From Laetiporus sulphureus 93-53 (taxonomy: Eukaryota; Basidiomycota; Agaricomycetes; Polyporales; Laetiporaceae), in assembly GCF_001632365.1 (NCBI RefSeq), contig NW_024468541.1, positions 227,899-291,898 of the forward strand: a stretch of DNA of 64,000 nucleotides, in the 5' to 3' direction. How positions within the stretch are numbered: the stretch's first letter is position 1; each line of letters opens with the position of its first letter. The notes under the pieces are model-generated. The model searched no databases. It was not told the DNA's origin and saw nothing but the letters and a program-made list of their open reading frames with translations. This document shows positions 33,301 through 44,685 of this stretch, piece after piece. The position numbers and the translations under genes are program-made.

Positions 33301-36300
33301 TCGTCGCAAGCGCGCTGGACCCTGGGCGACAGGGACGCAGCGATCGCCGTGCGTCATGTGGAGCCGGCTCGTGGGCTGTTCCGTCATGGCCATATTGTGC
33401 GAGGTCGTGCCGCGCTTGCTTGCTTCTTCGGTCTGGCCGCTACAATTGCCTGCTTCTTGCGTTTAGTTGGTTCTTGTTATTGCGTTGATGGTGAGTTCGC
33501 TCGCCGCTTGGATCAAGGGTTCACCAGATCACAGCTAGGCTGGATTAGGCTCGCTCGGGAGTGCGACAATGGGCTGATATCTGAAGGGAACACGGAGGCC
33601 GCCGCCAATTGATCCTGGCCTCGTCAAGCAACGTGGCTCTTTCGCCTTGCCAGATTGGGCTGCTGGCGAAAGGAACAAGGCCGCCTTTTGACCGTTGCTA
33701 TGGCCTGCGCGCGGGGGTTCTCCCGACGCTTCTCTGAACAAGGTCGCTACCACTGTGCTGCCTTTCAGCGATTTAATTAGGCGCGATCCGTATCCAGATA
33801 AGCGTTTCATGTCTTGAACGTCGTTACGGAGCAGAGAGCGTATGTCCGACGTACCAAGATCGCTTGGATGGCGCAAGGTTATCGGGCTTGATTAAATGTC
33901 TCCCGGCGCTTCCGCTAATAGCGCGACCTTTGTAGCGCCTAGAATGAGTGCACCATAGGACGCGAAATTGCAGACCCAATGTGTTTCAATGTGGGTTCGC
34001 TGCTAGAGCATGTAGCCATCTTCCTGCGTAAGCATTTTGTTTCCGCCATCAGTCCCGTTTTCCCACGTTATGCGGCGCTTTCGCTGATATGTTTCAGCCA
34101 GCGTTGATATACACTCAGTGCCGCTATTTTAGGATGCATATCATGATGGCGCAGCGCTGATAGGCCGTTGGGCTAGGATTATTTGTATACAGAAGCTGTT
34201 CCTTCCCGACATCAAGTTCCGGCTTGAACGTTGCGAATACTAGTGGCATATTGAACTGAAGGCTCTCGAGGAAACGTACGCATGCCAAACCGTGGTCTTT
34301 GTCTCCGTTCAACTACCAGGCCGTTCATTGACATTGGCTTGCACGATACGTGTACAACCTCTCGCAATGACAATTGAATGCCTATGAGCCTCGCCATTGG
34401 TCTCCGTATCCATTGCACTGTTGTGAAAATTCTACACTACGCGAAACCGAGAATGGAGCTGCCTACCGCATCTAGACTGTTAGGCCCTCTTCGCCGTTGG
34501 CCTTCGGTCGCCCTCATCACCCTTCATTAGCGATGCTTCCTCGGGAACTCACGCAGACGTTCCGCTAGAGGTCGGCGGATCTGCAGATATCGAACGACCA
34601 TGACTTGCTTCCAATAGCGCCACCGCAAGAGCACACGGCAGGTCTATCGATCGACAGCGCTCCCTCTATTTCGAGGGATCGTCAATCACGTCTTCAACAC
34701 CGGTCCTCTTTGAAATGCCCTTCCCACAAGTACTGAAACTCCGATGAACGATCAAGGGTGAGCCGCTTACGCCATCTTCTCCAGTTGCCTGCCTGAGCGG
34801 TTCTTCGTGGATATTCAGCCTCTTCGTAGCGGCTCCAACAATCCCGTGGGCTCTCCCTACGCTACATGTGTATTCGTAGCTGCCGCATATATGAAATGTG
34901 GTTCAGCACTATATATCGACAATTAAACGCAGATACTGGGTTGGCCGACGTGGAATGCATCAACGCTGCTCTTGATTCAATTTCAATTAGTTACCGTGGA
35001 TCGCGGCCTCGCCGTATCCATCAGCCGCTCAGCACCTGCAGCACGGTCTTCCCTTCGCACGCATGATGAACACGTAGCGCGTGCTTATGCCTGTCGAGTC
35101 ATCTTCGAAGCGTCTCTATGCATTTGGCACGGCTTTCATCCGGTACCCTGGCACCCGGGCGTCTCTTCGGCGGCAGCCATGGTTCATCTTGCTATCGCGA
35201 TGTTCCACGCACACCACGAGGCTGATATGTCGTCTGCGATAGCTCGTATGGGGCTGTAATTTCACTCGAGAGCTGCTCTTCTTATCCACCTATTTTAGGA
35301 GAATTGGAAACGGTCGCGCAGAGCCGCCCGCAGTTTGCAAATATGAAACTGCAGTTCTGAATCCCCGTCCGAACCCATCGCCCTGAGCTGGAGAGCCCCT
35401 CAGGCCATTCTATGGAGAATCGCCTGCTCAAACCGTCCACTGGCCAAGCACGTCATGCACATGGCACTGCTGTCATCCTGCTGCTCACTGATACACGTAA
35501 TGTTTTCTGTCAAATTTCGGTTAGACTGAATCGTGTCATATGTATGCCTCATCTAGTTCTCACATGACAAGCAACGCGGCAGACCAATCACCTTTTATCT
35601 GGGCGTGTGTCAGCGTTCGGTGCACCAAATCAGTCCACCCCTCGGTTCCTTGCGGTCAGCCTGAGCCCCCCCTGATCTATTGCGCTCACAGTCAGTAGGC
35701 CTTACACAAGCTTATTGTAAGTTCGTGCTTCTTCCTGATGCAGGACTCACATGTCACGGTCTCAGCTCTCAGAAAAGCCATAACATTCCTAAAGCCATCC
35801 CCACGCACTGCCCGCCCGTTCCTGCCGTGATCGCATGACGTAGTCCTATTTGACATATCATCACCCCACATGAAGGGAGCAAACCGAAACTGTCGTCCAT
35901 CCCCACGCACTCTACTTCCGCATTCATAGTAAGACGTTCTAGCTCGCACTCTCTTCGGAAGAGTTCCAGACAAGGTTCAAAGTCAGATCGATCTTGGGTC
36001 CATGGGTCGCACGAGGTTAGTTACCCGCAGCCCCACCCTCTTTCACTACTGCCTGGTGCTGAGCAACGGCCAGTGTATAAAGTGGATACGGAGACCCGCG
36101 AACAATCGTAACGTAAGGCCTTTCGCCTTCCATGCAGAACTCGCCCGTAGACGATACATATGCAGAATTTCCGATCTCAGTGAATCAGGCCGCTTGTCAT
36201 CGGTCGAGGGACCTTCGTAGACCGGACCCTGCGAATCGCTTTTGGAGAAAAGTCAGCATCGGTTATAGGCCTGTGCGCCACTCGACCCGTCCCTGAGCCT

Positions 36301-37674
36301 TCTGTCCACTCGATCGTGGGAGGCATTTCATGTACGTGGTAAGCCACTACACGACGTAAGCAAGCATCCAAAAATCCAATTGGACAGAATTGATCATATA
36401 TTCTCCATCGGGTTGCTACAGGCATGTCGCACCCAAGGAACAAGCAGAGCATCAAATTCAGCATCTAGGCGCGAGAACAGTGGGCGAGCGTCCGAGCCTT
36501 CAGAATTTGCGCGGCTGTCAGACTTCGCATGACGCGTTCGGTCGTATACCTCGTTGAGCAATGCGTCCATGGTCTTGAAGACCTATCCGACCTGATAATG
36601 GCAATCTAACGAGACCGTGCGTGATATCGGGCCATCCTACTTCAAGACGCGTGTCCATCGAGATTTCAGTAAACACGTTGATTCCATTTTCATTGACACA
36701 ACGCCGCTGATCTCGGAGCCGATTAATATGTCTCCATCGTTTGGTGGATCTGAAGAAACTCTCTTGCTGCACAACGGTGGTTTGATCGGCTAGCCGAAAT
36801 TGTCTGAAATACAGTTACCGAATATAGAGCATCCTGCATTTCTGGACGGTCGCCACCGTGCGACAAAAATAACGTTCCGAAAATGCAAGGCATAATGAAG
36901 CTGTTAGTGCATTGGCGTTACTCACATAAAATTCTTTGACCGGATTCGCTTTCTGTGAGCGTTCGTGCTGCTGTTGATTCGTATCAATACGGGAATCCTC
37001 AAGGCCCCGACATCCATGGACTCTTGGCAGGTCTTCTTGATCGGGGCGTTGATTAAGCGCTAAACACTCGAACAACGGCGGGAGGCCACGGTCTGGTGCA
37101 ATCCTGCCGCTGGTGCGTTGCACTGTGTCACTGTTATACAGGAACGGCTCGCTTCCCATAGGCAGACCTTGACATGTCACCTGTCTGAGAGATGCTAAGC
37201 CAGAGGTTTCAAGGGAAATCTTACTAACGTGACTCGTGAGGGCCGGCTCCAGTCCATGCTGAACACGATGCAGTAATTCGGTAGTAGGACCATCGACGTC
37301 TAGTGCCAAAGCTAACCTGAAGCGGTGCTCTGCTCCCGCTACATGAGATAAGTCTGCAGTGAGCCCAGGATCATGTTCTGTGTGCGAATGCTCTTCAAAA
37401 TCTGAACAGCTTAGATCGAGGGCTTGTGATAAAACGTTTGCTGTACAATAATTTTCGAATTAATACGGGAGGGGACCAGTGGCCAGAAGCTGTGCTCAAT
37501 AGAACTAGCATCCTTCAAAATCTGTAACGGGACATTTCAATAGATATACATACTCTGCACTTACTGCCTACCGATGTCCATCGACGTTGGCTGCATGGAT
37601 GTCGACGAAACCTAAAATAAGATTCTACAGGCAGTGTGCGCCAAACTGTCGAGCAAAAATATCGTTGTTTCCTT
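30388..37674. other. 7.3-kb gene-poor island
   Basis: No confident protein gene. 30500-33000 is C-rich on the plus strand; 33000-36000 holds many broken short frames; 36190-37600 holds a weak candidate spliced gene on the minus strand, listed separately. I saw no long terminal repeats or transposase motifs by eye. Confidence 0.55.
36190..37595 (-). other. Possible unrecognised spliced gene or gene relic
   Basis: A stop-free stretch of about 214 codons runs from about 37455 to 36815 on the minus strand (includes LALALDVDGPTTELLHRVQH and LPPLFECLALNQRPDQEDLP). Upstream, an ATG at 37595 followed by a donor GTAGGC and an acceptor TGTACAG near 37434 could supply a start. Downstream near 36580-36410 a second open stretch (VFKTMDALLNEVYDRTRHAK, then PLFSRLDAEFDALLVPWVRH) follows an acceptor-like GATAG. 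Composition is protein-like and the last segment faintly recalls the C-terminus of fungal Zn2Cys6-type regulators, but no DNA-binding motif is seen. The joints between are not secure. Confidence 0.28.
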
Positions 37675-37746
37675 TCCCACTAGCCGACTCGAACGACTGA
37701 CCTCGTCATTACTAGTGACGCGCTCTACCAACTGAGCTAAGCGGGA
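37675..37746 (-). tRNA. tRNA-Thr (anticodon AGU)
   Basis: 72-nt, intronless tRNA on the minus strand. It folds fully: acceptor stem TCCCGCT/AGTGGGA (7 bp with one G-U), D arm GCTC-AGTTGGTA-GAGC, anticodon stem CGTCA/TGACG with loop CTAGTAA giving anticodon AGT, variable loop AGGTC, and T arm AGTCG-TTCGAGT-CGGCT with one wobble. Box B is the standard GTTCGAGTC form. The anticodon reads ACU (and, with inosine, ACC/ACA) threonine codons. Confidence 0.93.
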
Positions 37747-38299
37747 ATCTAAAGTTTCACGCTTAGTATATACTAAATAGATATTTTGTGACAATCGTAA
37801 TTGACTACTCTTTTCGTCCAAACACAATTTTCAATCACCTAATTGGTATGTAAATCAGGTTTGGAATCAATTTATGCCCAATTGTCGTTCGCAAAGAAGT
37901 CATAGATGGCGAAATGCCATCTCCTGTGACCAGTAAATCACTCTCATCTTCTTCGACCATACATCCTTTTAGTTACAAAATGCCACGGAACTCCTTGGAT
38001 GGCAGCGTTCTTAGGATAACATCTCCGAGTAGTCGGATTCAATGGTGAGGGGGGATACCAAATCATGAAAAATCACTTGAGGCCAAAATCAGTCCAGGTA
38101 CGGCCATGCGGCATGTCCCGAGCGTTATTCCATCTTATCTGACCCCACCCGAAAAAGGAAGTCGGGTGGGTGTGCTCACTATCCCAAACTACAGCGACGT
38201 CCCAAACTACAGCGACGAGAGTCGCTCGCTCGGCGTCCTCCTACAGCTCGACGCGGCGCGGTCGTGCTGTTATGCGCTGGTGCCCTTCGTGCCCCAGTT
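37747..38299. other. Promoter region of bHLH gene
   Basis: About 550 bp between the tRNA and the bHLH start. Contains the 18-bp direct duplication at 38182-38217. Confidence 0.5.
38182..38217 (+). repeat. Exact 18-bp tandem duplication
   Basis: Two identical adjacent copies of TCCCAAACTACAGCGACG (38182-38199, 38200-38217), about 83 bp upstream of the bHLH start codon, so in its promoter or 5' UTR. Confidence 0.95.
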
Positions 38300-40285
38300 A
38301 TGAACTTCGCGTCCATGCCATCCGCCGGCAACATGCAGCTCAATATGGACATCTTTCGAGACTTGATGTCCTCCGGACCCATGGATAGCTCCTTGCAACA
38401 GCAGCAGCAACAACCACAGACGATACCGGCTGCACCTCAGGCACTTCTCGAGCAGCAGATGCGGCTTGCCCAGCTCCAGCAGCTGCAGCAACTTCAAAAT
38501 CAGATCTTCCAGCAGCAGGTGAGTCGCCCCCGCTCCTGCCTCGCACTCTGCCCCTTCACACTACGTTGCGTAAACCGCGACCGCATCATCTTTGCTTGCC
38601 TCGCCCGTCACGAATCGCCCCAACTGACCTACTATCCTGTACTCCAGCTTGAGCTCCTCAGCAGTCAGAACTCGTTTGCAACGCTGCTTGCGGACCGCCA
38701 GAGGGACCAGCAGCAGCAGCAACAATATGGACTTCCTACTCCATGTACGTGGCTCAGCTACCTGTATCGAACCTTACGCCGACAATTTTGCAGCGCCCTC
38801 AACCACTCACCCAAGCCCGGACTTTGTCTCTCCGATGCTCATACAAACAAGCGGCGGCACCCTCTCCAGCGTCCCCCAAAGCCAGCAGCTTCCGCCAGGT
38901 CAGGTGCTCTCGGACTACATACCCTCGCACATGATACCCCCGACGCCGCATTCAGCGCCTGCGCATATAGCCTTTCAAGCAAGCCCGCCGCTCTCGCTGC
39001 CTTCGTCCGCGGAGCTCGACTTCAGCGACATCTCCCCGCTAACGAGTCCATGGCTCGGTGCGTATACACATCCGGCGTCCCAGGCCGTGCCTTCGCGCCC
39101 CAGCAGCAGCAACACTGGTACAGGGAGCAAGCGCCGGAACGCATCCTCGAGCGGCGACGAGTCTGCGCTGTCGAAACCCTCGCGGAAGCGGCAGTCCTCC
39201 GTGCGCATAAGCCCAAGGGCTAATTCTGGCGCTGGTTGCAGTACGAATGCAAGTCAGAAGAAGGCTGCATTGCGAGGGACGCGGTCCGCGAACTCGACAC
39301 CGCTATTTCCTGCGCTGGCGCGTCCAATTGCCCCCGGTGTGAACATGGGAGACATCCCGGGCGACTCGCCATCGCCTATCGAGCTGCCCCCGATGCCGCC
39401 TCCTGCGCAGCTCCCACCATCTGTGTCTGCGCAGGCGAACGCGCCGCCGTCCGTCAGCATCATGCCCGTCACACCCGCGAGTATCATGAACCTAGGCAGA
39501 CTGAGCGTGAGTAGCGGGCTTGTGCCGCCTCAGGGTGCGCAGGATTCTACAGGGTCGAAGAAGAAGGAGGGGTCGTCGAGGGGAAAGTCAGGTGCGGCTG
39601 GGGAGCCACATAAGGCAACGAAGGCGGGCGAAAAACCCGGATCTGTACCACTAGTTAGCCCGGTATTGAAGCCGATTCTTCCGGGTAAGTTCAGCGTCAG
39701 CATTAGGCATACGTCGAGCCCTGTTGAGCTAATGCATTTTTAGCCGGTAATGCTCCAGTAACAGCGGGCAATACATCACCCTGTTCGGTCGCGGAGCCCT
39801 TCCGCAAAACCTCGCACAAGGCCGCCGAGCAAAAGAGGCGTGACTCGCTCAAAACGTCATTCGACGACCTGCGGCTACTCCTGCCACCAATACCCCTGCC
39901 CTCCGAAGAAGGCTTCCCGGACGAGCCGCTGCTCCCAGGTGCGATGCCGCCACGGGGGCCGCCGAAGGGCAACGTGGAGGGCCCGAACCGTGGCGTGAGC
40001 AAGCTGCAGCTGTTGCGGTGCGGGAATGATTACATAAGGGTGCTCAAAGGGCGCGTGGAGAGGCGCGATGAGGAGATCGAACGGCTCAGGATCGAGATGG
40101 CGAGGCTGAGGGTGCTCGCTGGACCCGAGGAGGCTGGTGAGGTGGATCTGGAGAAGGATTTAGATGCGGTGGAGGCGACGATGGGCGGGCTGTTTGGGAA
40201 GGGACAGATGGGCTACTCGATGAACGCGTCGGCGGCGGAAGGGGAAGATAGGGAGGGGGCGGAAGGCGAGGGCGAAGAGCCGTAG
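38300..40285 (+). CDS. Basic helix-loop-helix (leucine zipper) transcription factor
   Basis: Four exons (38300-38518, 38648-38744, 38794-39684, 39744-40285) give 582 residues. The N-terminal 110 residues are glutamine-rich (LQQQQQQPQTIPAAPQALLE). A Ser/Pro-rich middle follows, with SKRRNASSSGDESALSKPSR near residue 205. The DNA-binding domain sits near residues 418-510: basic region and helix 1 in RKTSHKAAEQKRRDSLKTSF and DDLRLLLPP, an unusually long Gly/Pro-rich loop of about 40 residues, then helix 2 in GVSKLQLLRCGNDYIRVLKG running into a charged zipper (EEIERLRIEMARLR). The H-E-R pattern (HKAAEQKRR) predicts binding to E-box DNA. The C-terminal tail is acidic. The start is the first ATG downstream of the duplicated element. 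Target genes are unknown. Confidence 0.9.
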
Positions 40286-42612
40286 CCCGAAGTTGGCGAT
40301 TGTTTTATTGACTGTTCTGCGGGTTTCGTGAACTTGGGTAATAGTATCTTTTCCATAGACGCGACTATGCATGTATCATTAGATATACCCGGCTGCCTTT
40401 TCACTGGTTGAGAGACTCGAACGTCGAGCTTGCCGGTGTATATTGGTTAACCCTACTTCCGAGTCCTTCTGATATGCAGCCTGATCAGCATTGGATGGCA
40501 TTTCATACCGACATAGTCGCGTAGAGTGTTCCTGGAGGAGCATGATCATAGTGCAGGTTTTCACGTTAATTGTGTCTAAGTAATAACGATAATATTCATC
40601 CCATCTATGCAGCTCAGCTGTTCCATTATGCAATATGATGGGAAGGTACGAATAGTGGATTGGCGTTAGATCAAGAAAGTGGGGCGCCTGGATTAAAATG
40701 CCGAAGCATCTGATAAACTTGGCTACCACGATTCCACCAATTGACGATCATGCTCAGGCTCAATGATTAGTCGGACCACCAGCAGGCCTGCCAGGCCAAG
40801 CGATACTAATCTGCATTGCGCAAGATGGCGCACATCCCCAGCTTCTCCCGTCCAATCATAATCAATCGCTTTTTTTTTCTTTGCCGCTCCGTCCGATATA
40901 CCAGTTCGCCTCCGCCATTCAGCCTCTACCTTAGGTCATTCTTCCTTCTCCAACAGGTCTAGCAGGAGATGCATCGAGGGCCATATGACTTTCCGGAACG
41001 AAAACGTGCAGTCACCGACCGAGGAAGAGGGATGTCAAATGTCAGCTTTGGCGGAAAACACCGGGTAGCGTGTAGTACGGGGCATCCAGTGAAGGACGAA
41101 GACGGAGGAGAGCGTTCATGAATTGCGCCTCTGGTCAGCCACCCGGCTTCTCAAAATTACAAAAGGAGGGAGAGCGTCCAGTGCCTGTTTGCTGAATCGG
41201 GCGCACCAGACATTGATGGCACTCAAAGGTCTTCTGCGAGCGGGCCAAGACTGGATCGCAGGAGAGGGGAGAATAATTACTTCAAGTTGTCACATCCGGT
41301 GCATTGTCCGGGATTTGAGACGAGTTTCGAGCAGGATGCGGTGCGACTCCTGCCGTGATGATTTCTTGTGAACAGCCATCGTCATCGTTAATTGCCAGCA
41401 CGTATTGCTAGCGTCGAGAGGAGTCATGACCTCCGATCCCGCTTTCTCACATCTGTTCGATTTCGTACGGTGCATGTACTATTCGTAGGTCGTATCGTGT
41501 TTCGCGTGCGGAGCCGCGAACCCGTCGTCGCCAAGATTTGGACAACGCGGAAGGTTGTAAACGATGACAGTTAGCGTTGCGGACAAGACCACCCATGGAA
41601 CTTTCAATGACATAGCACATTACCGATTCTCGTTGCAGAAAAGGCATTAAAACCGAATTGAATAGTAATGCAGCCGTTCAAAAGGCCCATATTGGCTGAG
41701 CATTAATTCGCATTAAACTGCCACCGAGAAGCGATTAGATGCCGTAACTAGGGAAAGTCAGAGAAAAAACGCAACTCGCACCTTTCTCTAGTTTTCGATA
41801 TCTCTTGCAGTTCCACTAGCACACAGGCCTTGGACTACTGCAAAGAAAGTATTGATTCCTACTGTGCGACAAAGGTGTGAAACTTGCGGATTTTCTTTGG
41901 TTTTCTGCTGCTGCGACGTCCTGTCATTTATTGAGTCAATAAAAACGATCTGATACAAGTTTATGCGCAGCGAAACAGGCCTTTTCCAAGTCATTTGACT
42001 CATTTCCCACTGGCTTGACGGTAGAGGCAGAATTATTCGATTCAATTCTCACACCTATCCTGTAATGAGAGTCGGTACGGACGTTGGTCAGTACAGTGAT
42101 GACATCTCTAGTGCAATATTGGTTGCGTGTTGTGACACTCGCGACCATGATAGGCAACATGCATGCACAAGACAGTGGTATCGACTGGGACAGACAATTT
42201 AGCAGACCGTAGATTCCAAAGTGCGAACGCTACCGTACATGCAGCACATGGCGCTCCTTACCCTAGAGAGCCTGTGTACATTTTCTCACAGCCACTCACT
42301 AGCTTGGGATCATCGACGATGGTGAGCAGACTGTTTGGAATAATCAGCGGAAATTACTATATATTTGAAAAAGTGAGGCGGGAATTGACTTTGGCGGTGG
42401 CGTGGAGGCCGGCCCGGGAGTGTTCCCCTTCGAACAAGGCGATAGCACTTTATGGAGCTGTCAGTCACCGATCAGGTCCGTCGACGTTCGTTCTGCTTTT
42501 CATCCTCGCCAACGACGCCGACGGATCGGGGACGACGTGGGCAGCTTCTGTGTCGGTGATTGCAAGAGCCACTTCGTATAAGCAGCGCACTGCACCTCCG
42601 CCACCGCACATC
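40286..42612. other. Gene-poor interval
   Basis: 2.3 kb with no supported gene. A T10 tract lies near 40871. Short open frames show no family resemblance. Confidence 0.5.
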
Positions 42613-43347
42613 ATGTCGCAGCCACAGCCAGGATTCAATGGACGGCATCCTCTGTGAGCGGTTTACACAGAGTCTCGCATGAGCTGCTGGCACTGACGAT
42701 GCCATTTTCCACGAACATTAACCTCTCGTGCTCAGTGCGGTTGTCTTTCTTCTGCACATCGCGCTCGAAGCCCCGCTTGCGGTGCAGGGCCTGTGGAATC
42801 CCGCGTCCCTGCCGTTCCTTCAGATGACGAATACCACGCTCGTGGTGATCAAGGCACGTCTCCGTCTCATGACCGGGATGCCGCATAATTCTGATTGGAG
42901 GTGAACCCCAACAGCTGTACTCTGCACTTGCGGCGGGCCTCTGCATCGCGTCTCTGCTCGTGTTCGCTCTACCTGGTGGGCCTTCCATCTCTCTACTATC
43001 TTTGCATATTCGCTCATGACGGCCTCTCGCAGAGTTCCTCCCAGGGAAACGCGCGCTGGGCATGGGGCTCTGCTTCTACCACGTCTCATGCTCCACCATC
43101 CTCTTCAACGCGCCACGCTTTATCCCATACTCCTTCGGGGCCTTTGCGGAGTCGTATGTTCATTCCTACTGAGCCTTTCTGTGAGCGAAGGCGAAGGCAC
43201 GTGCTGATAGGCCCCGTCTGTAGGTATCGCGCCACTCCCGAAGTCGTCTGGGGCACGCTGCACGGCATCGTCGGCCTCACGATGGCGTTCTGGTGGCAGG
43301 CGACCGTGGCCATGACCAGTGCGCTTGCGCGGCAAAAGACGCAATGA
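42613..43347 (+). CDS. Small integral membrane protein, four predicted transmembrane helices
   Basis: Five small exons (42613-42653, 42736-42857, 42901-42975, 43033-43153, 43224-43347) keep frame for 160 residues. I do not recognise the family. After a short polar start (MSQPQPGFNGRHPL), four hydrophobic stretches are visible: AVVFLLHIALEAPLAVQGLW, YSALAAGLCIASLLVFALPE, ALGMGLCFYHVSCSTILFNA, and WGTLHGIVGLTMAFWWQATV. The tail ALARQKTQ is polar. All introns have GT...AG ends, though the exon 2/3 joint could use a nearby alternative acceptor. Protein-like hydrophobic patterning across all exons strongly suggests a real gene. It converges on the ALY/REF gene. Confidence 0.75.
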
Positions 43348-43752
43348 GCCACTGCTTGTGATGTATTGTAAGATCCACGGGATCTCTTGCTCAATTTGAA
43401 TACCCTGTCATGCTCCGAAGCTATCGATTGTGCATATGCCATTGCAATCATTTCATATTTTACCATTATACCAGAAAGTAAGCAAAGACTGGCGTGTCTG
43501 AGACAGTATACAGCAGGATGGTGATTGGAATGAGGGCGAAAGGGCGAAAAGGCGAGAGCGAGTACAGAGCAGCGACATGCGTACAATGGAGAGCGGAGAC
43601 CCCCTGAAGGATAGTGGAAGGGATAGGTGCAGAACGATGGGTGGATCAGATGTGAGTGTGATACTTTGTAGCAATCCGTGAGGGGGCAGAAATGGAAAAC
43701 ACGAGATGAAGACCGGGAGGCGGGAAATGATGAAAGAGAGCTCGGATCGATG
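43348..43752. other. Convergent 3' flanks
   Basis: About 400 bp between the membrane-protein gene and the ALY/REF gene; nothing supported beyond 3' UTRs. Confidence 0.5.
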
Positions 43753-44685
43753 TTATGTTTCCGCCCTCGCTCGGTACTCCTCCATCTCCTGATCGAGCTG
43801 CGCGACGGTCTTCTTGATGCGCCTCGGGCCCTTCTTCTGACGCACGCGTGCCTTGATGTTCATTGCGACAGGCCGGTTCGCAGCTGGCCGGGCTGGTAAT
43901 TTTCTTTGTTGTCTGTAACATGGTGAGCGAGCCGTCTGGAGGACAAAGGGAAGGAAGGAGCGCATACGCGGGTTGTTTTACTGCGTACGCGGGTTGTTTC
44001 ACTGCATACGCGGGTTGTTTTACTGCATACGCGGGTTGTTTCACTACAACTCCTGCTGGTGGGAAGGGCCTCGCTGCTTGCACATGCACTTGCGGTGGTA
44101 ATGCCAGGCTGAGGCGTTCGAGAAGCGATGGAGGCTTTGACGGCTGTGGGACGTCATCGTCGTCCCTAATAATTTCGATCTTGATCGGACGACCTGCATA
44201 CGGAGCTCAGCGACCCAGCGCCACCACAAAGACTAAAACCACCTACGCCCGTCGACGATCTTTTGGTGGTACTTGGCACGCGCAATTGCCGCGTCGGATG
44301 AGCGCTTGAACGTGACGACGGCCATGCCCTTCGAGTGTCCCTGCGAGTTGTACACGATGAACGTGTCTCTGACCGGGCCCACCGTCTTCGTGAAGAGCAT
44401 CTGCGGGCCCGCGTCAGCACCTTCCCATCCTCGCGGCCTCACGGCTCACGACCCACAAAGCGCGACACGCACCTCAACTTCGCTGTCCCCCACGTCCGGC
44501 GGTAGGTTGCTCAGCAGGATCTTGCTGCCCTTCTCGGGAGGCGGAGCGGGGCGCTTCCCTGGCCCTCCCACTATACCGGGAACAGGCGCCGTGCGCCATG
44601 CGGGAGGCGCATGTCCTGCCTTGTTTCCGAGCATTTGGCTCTTTGCGTTGTGATACGAGTGTAGGCGAGCAGAGTGGACCTGCAT
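43753..44685 (-). CDS. ALY/REF (Yra1/THOC4)-type mRNA export adaptor with RRM
   Basis: RNA-binding adaptor expected to couple transcription and splicing to nuclear mRNA export. Four exons (44473-44685, 44247-44400, 43968-44193, 43753-43912) give 250 residues. A central RRM starts near residue 55: RNP2 KILLSNLP and RNP1 HSKGMAVVTF, with VGPVRDTFIVYNSQG between. After RRPIKIEIIRDDDD the protein enters a heptapeptide array (VKQPAYA, four copies at DNA level), then a basic C-terminus (ANRPVAMNIKARVRQKKGPR, ending LDQEMEEYRARAET) typical of ALY/REF. The last intron (43913-43967, 55 bp) opens inside the fourth repeat copy. The start at 44685 is the first ATG in frame with the RRM that fits; a different upstream exon is possible. 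Confidence 0.87.
43962..44045 (-). repeat. Four tandem 21-bp repeats spanning an exon/intron junction
   Basis: Copies at 44025-44045, 44004-44024, 43983-44003 and 43962-43982, nearly identical (one A/G and one C/T variable position). On the coding strand each encodes VKQPAYA and each contains GTATGC or GTACGC, a plausible 5' splice site. The frame-consistent intron starts at 43967 in the last copy. Confidence 0.95.

Noticed and set aside
40381..40440. T-loop-like GTTCGAGTC on the minus strand, possible second tRNA
   Set aside because: No D arm or acceptor stem can be drawn around it, unlike the clear tRNA at 37675-37746.
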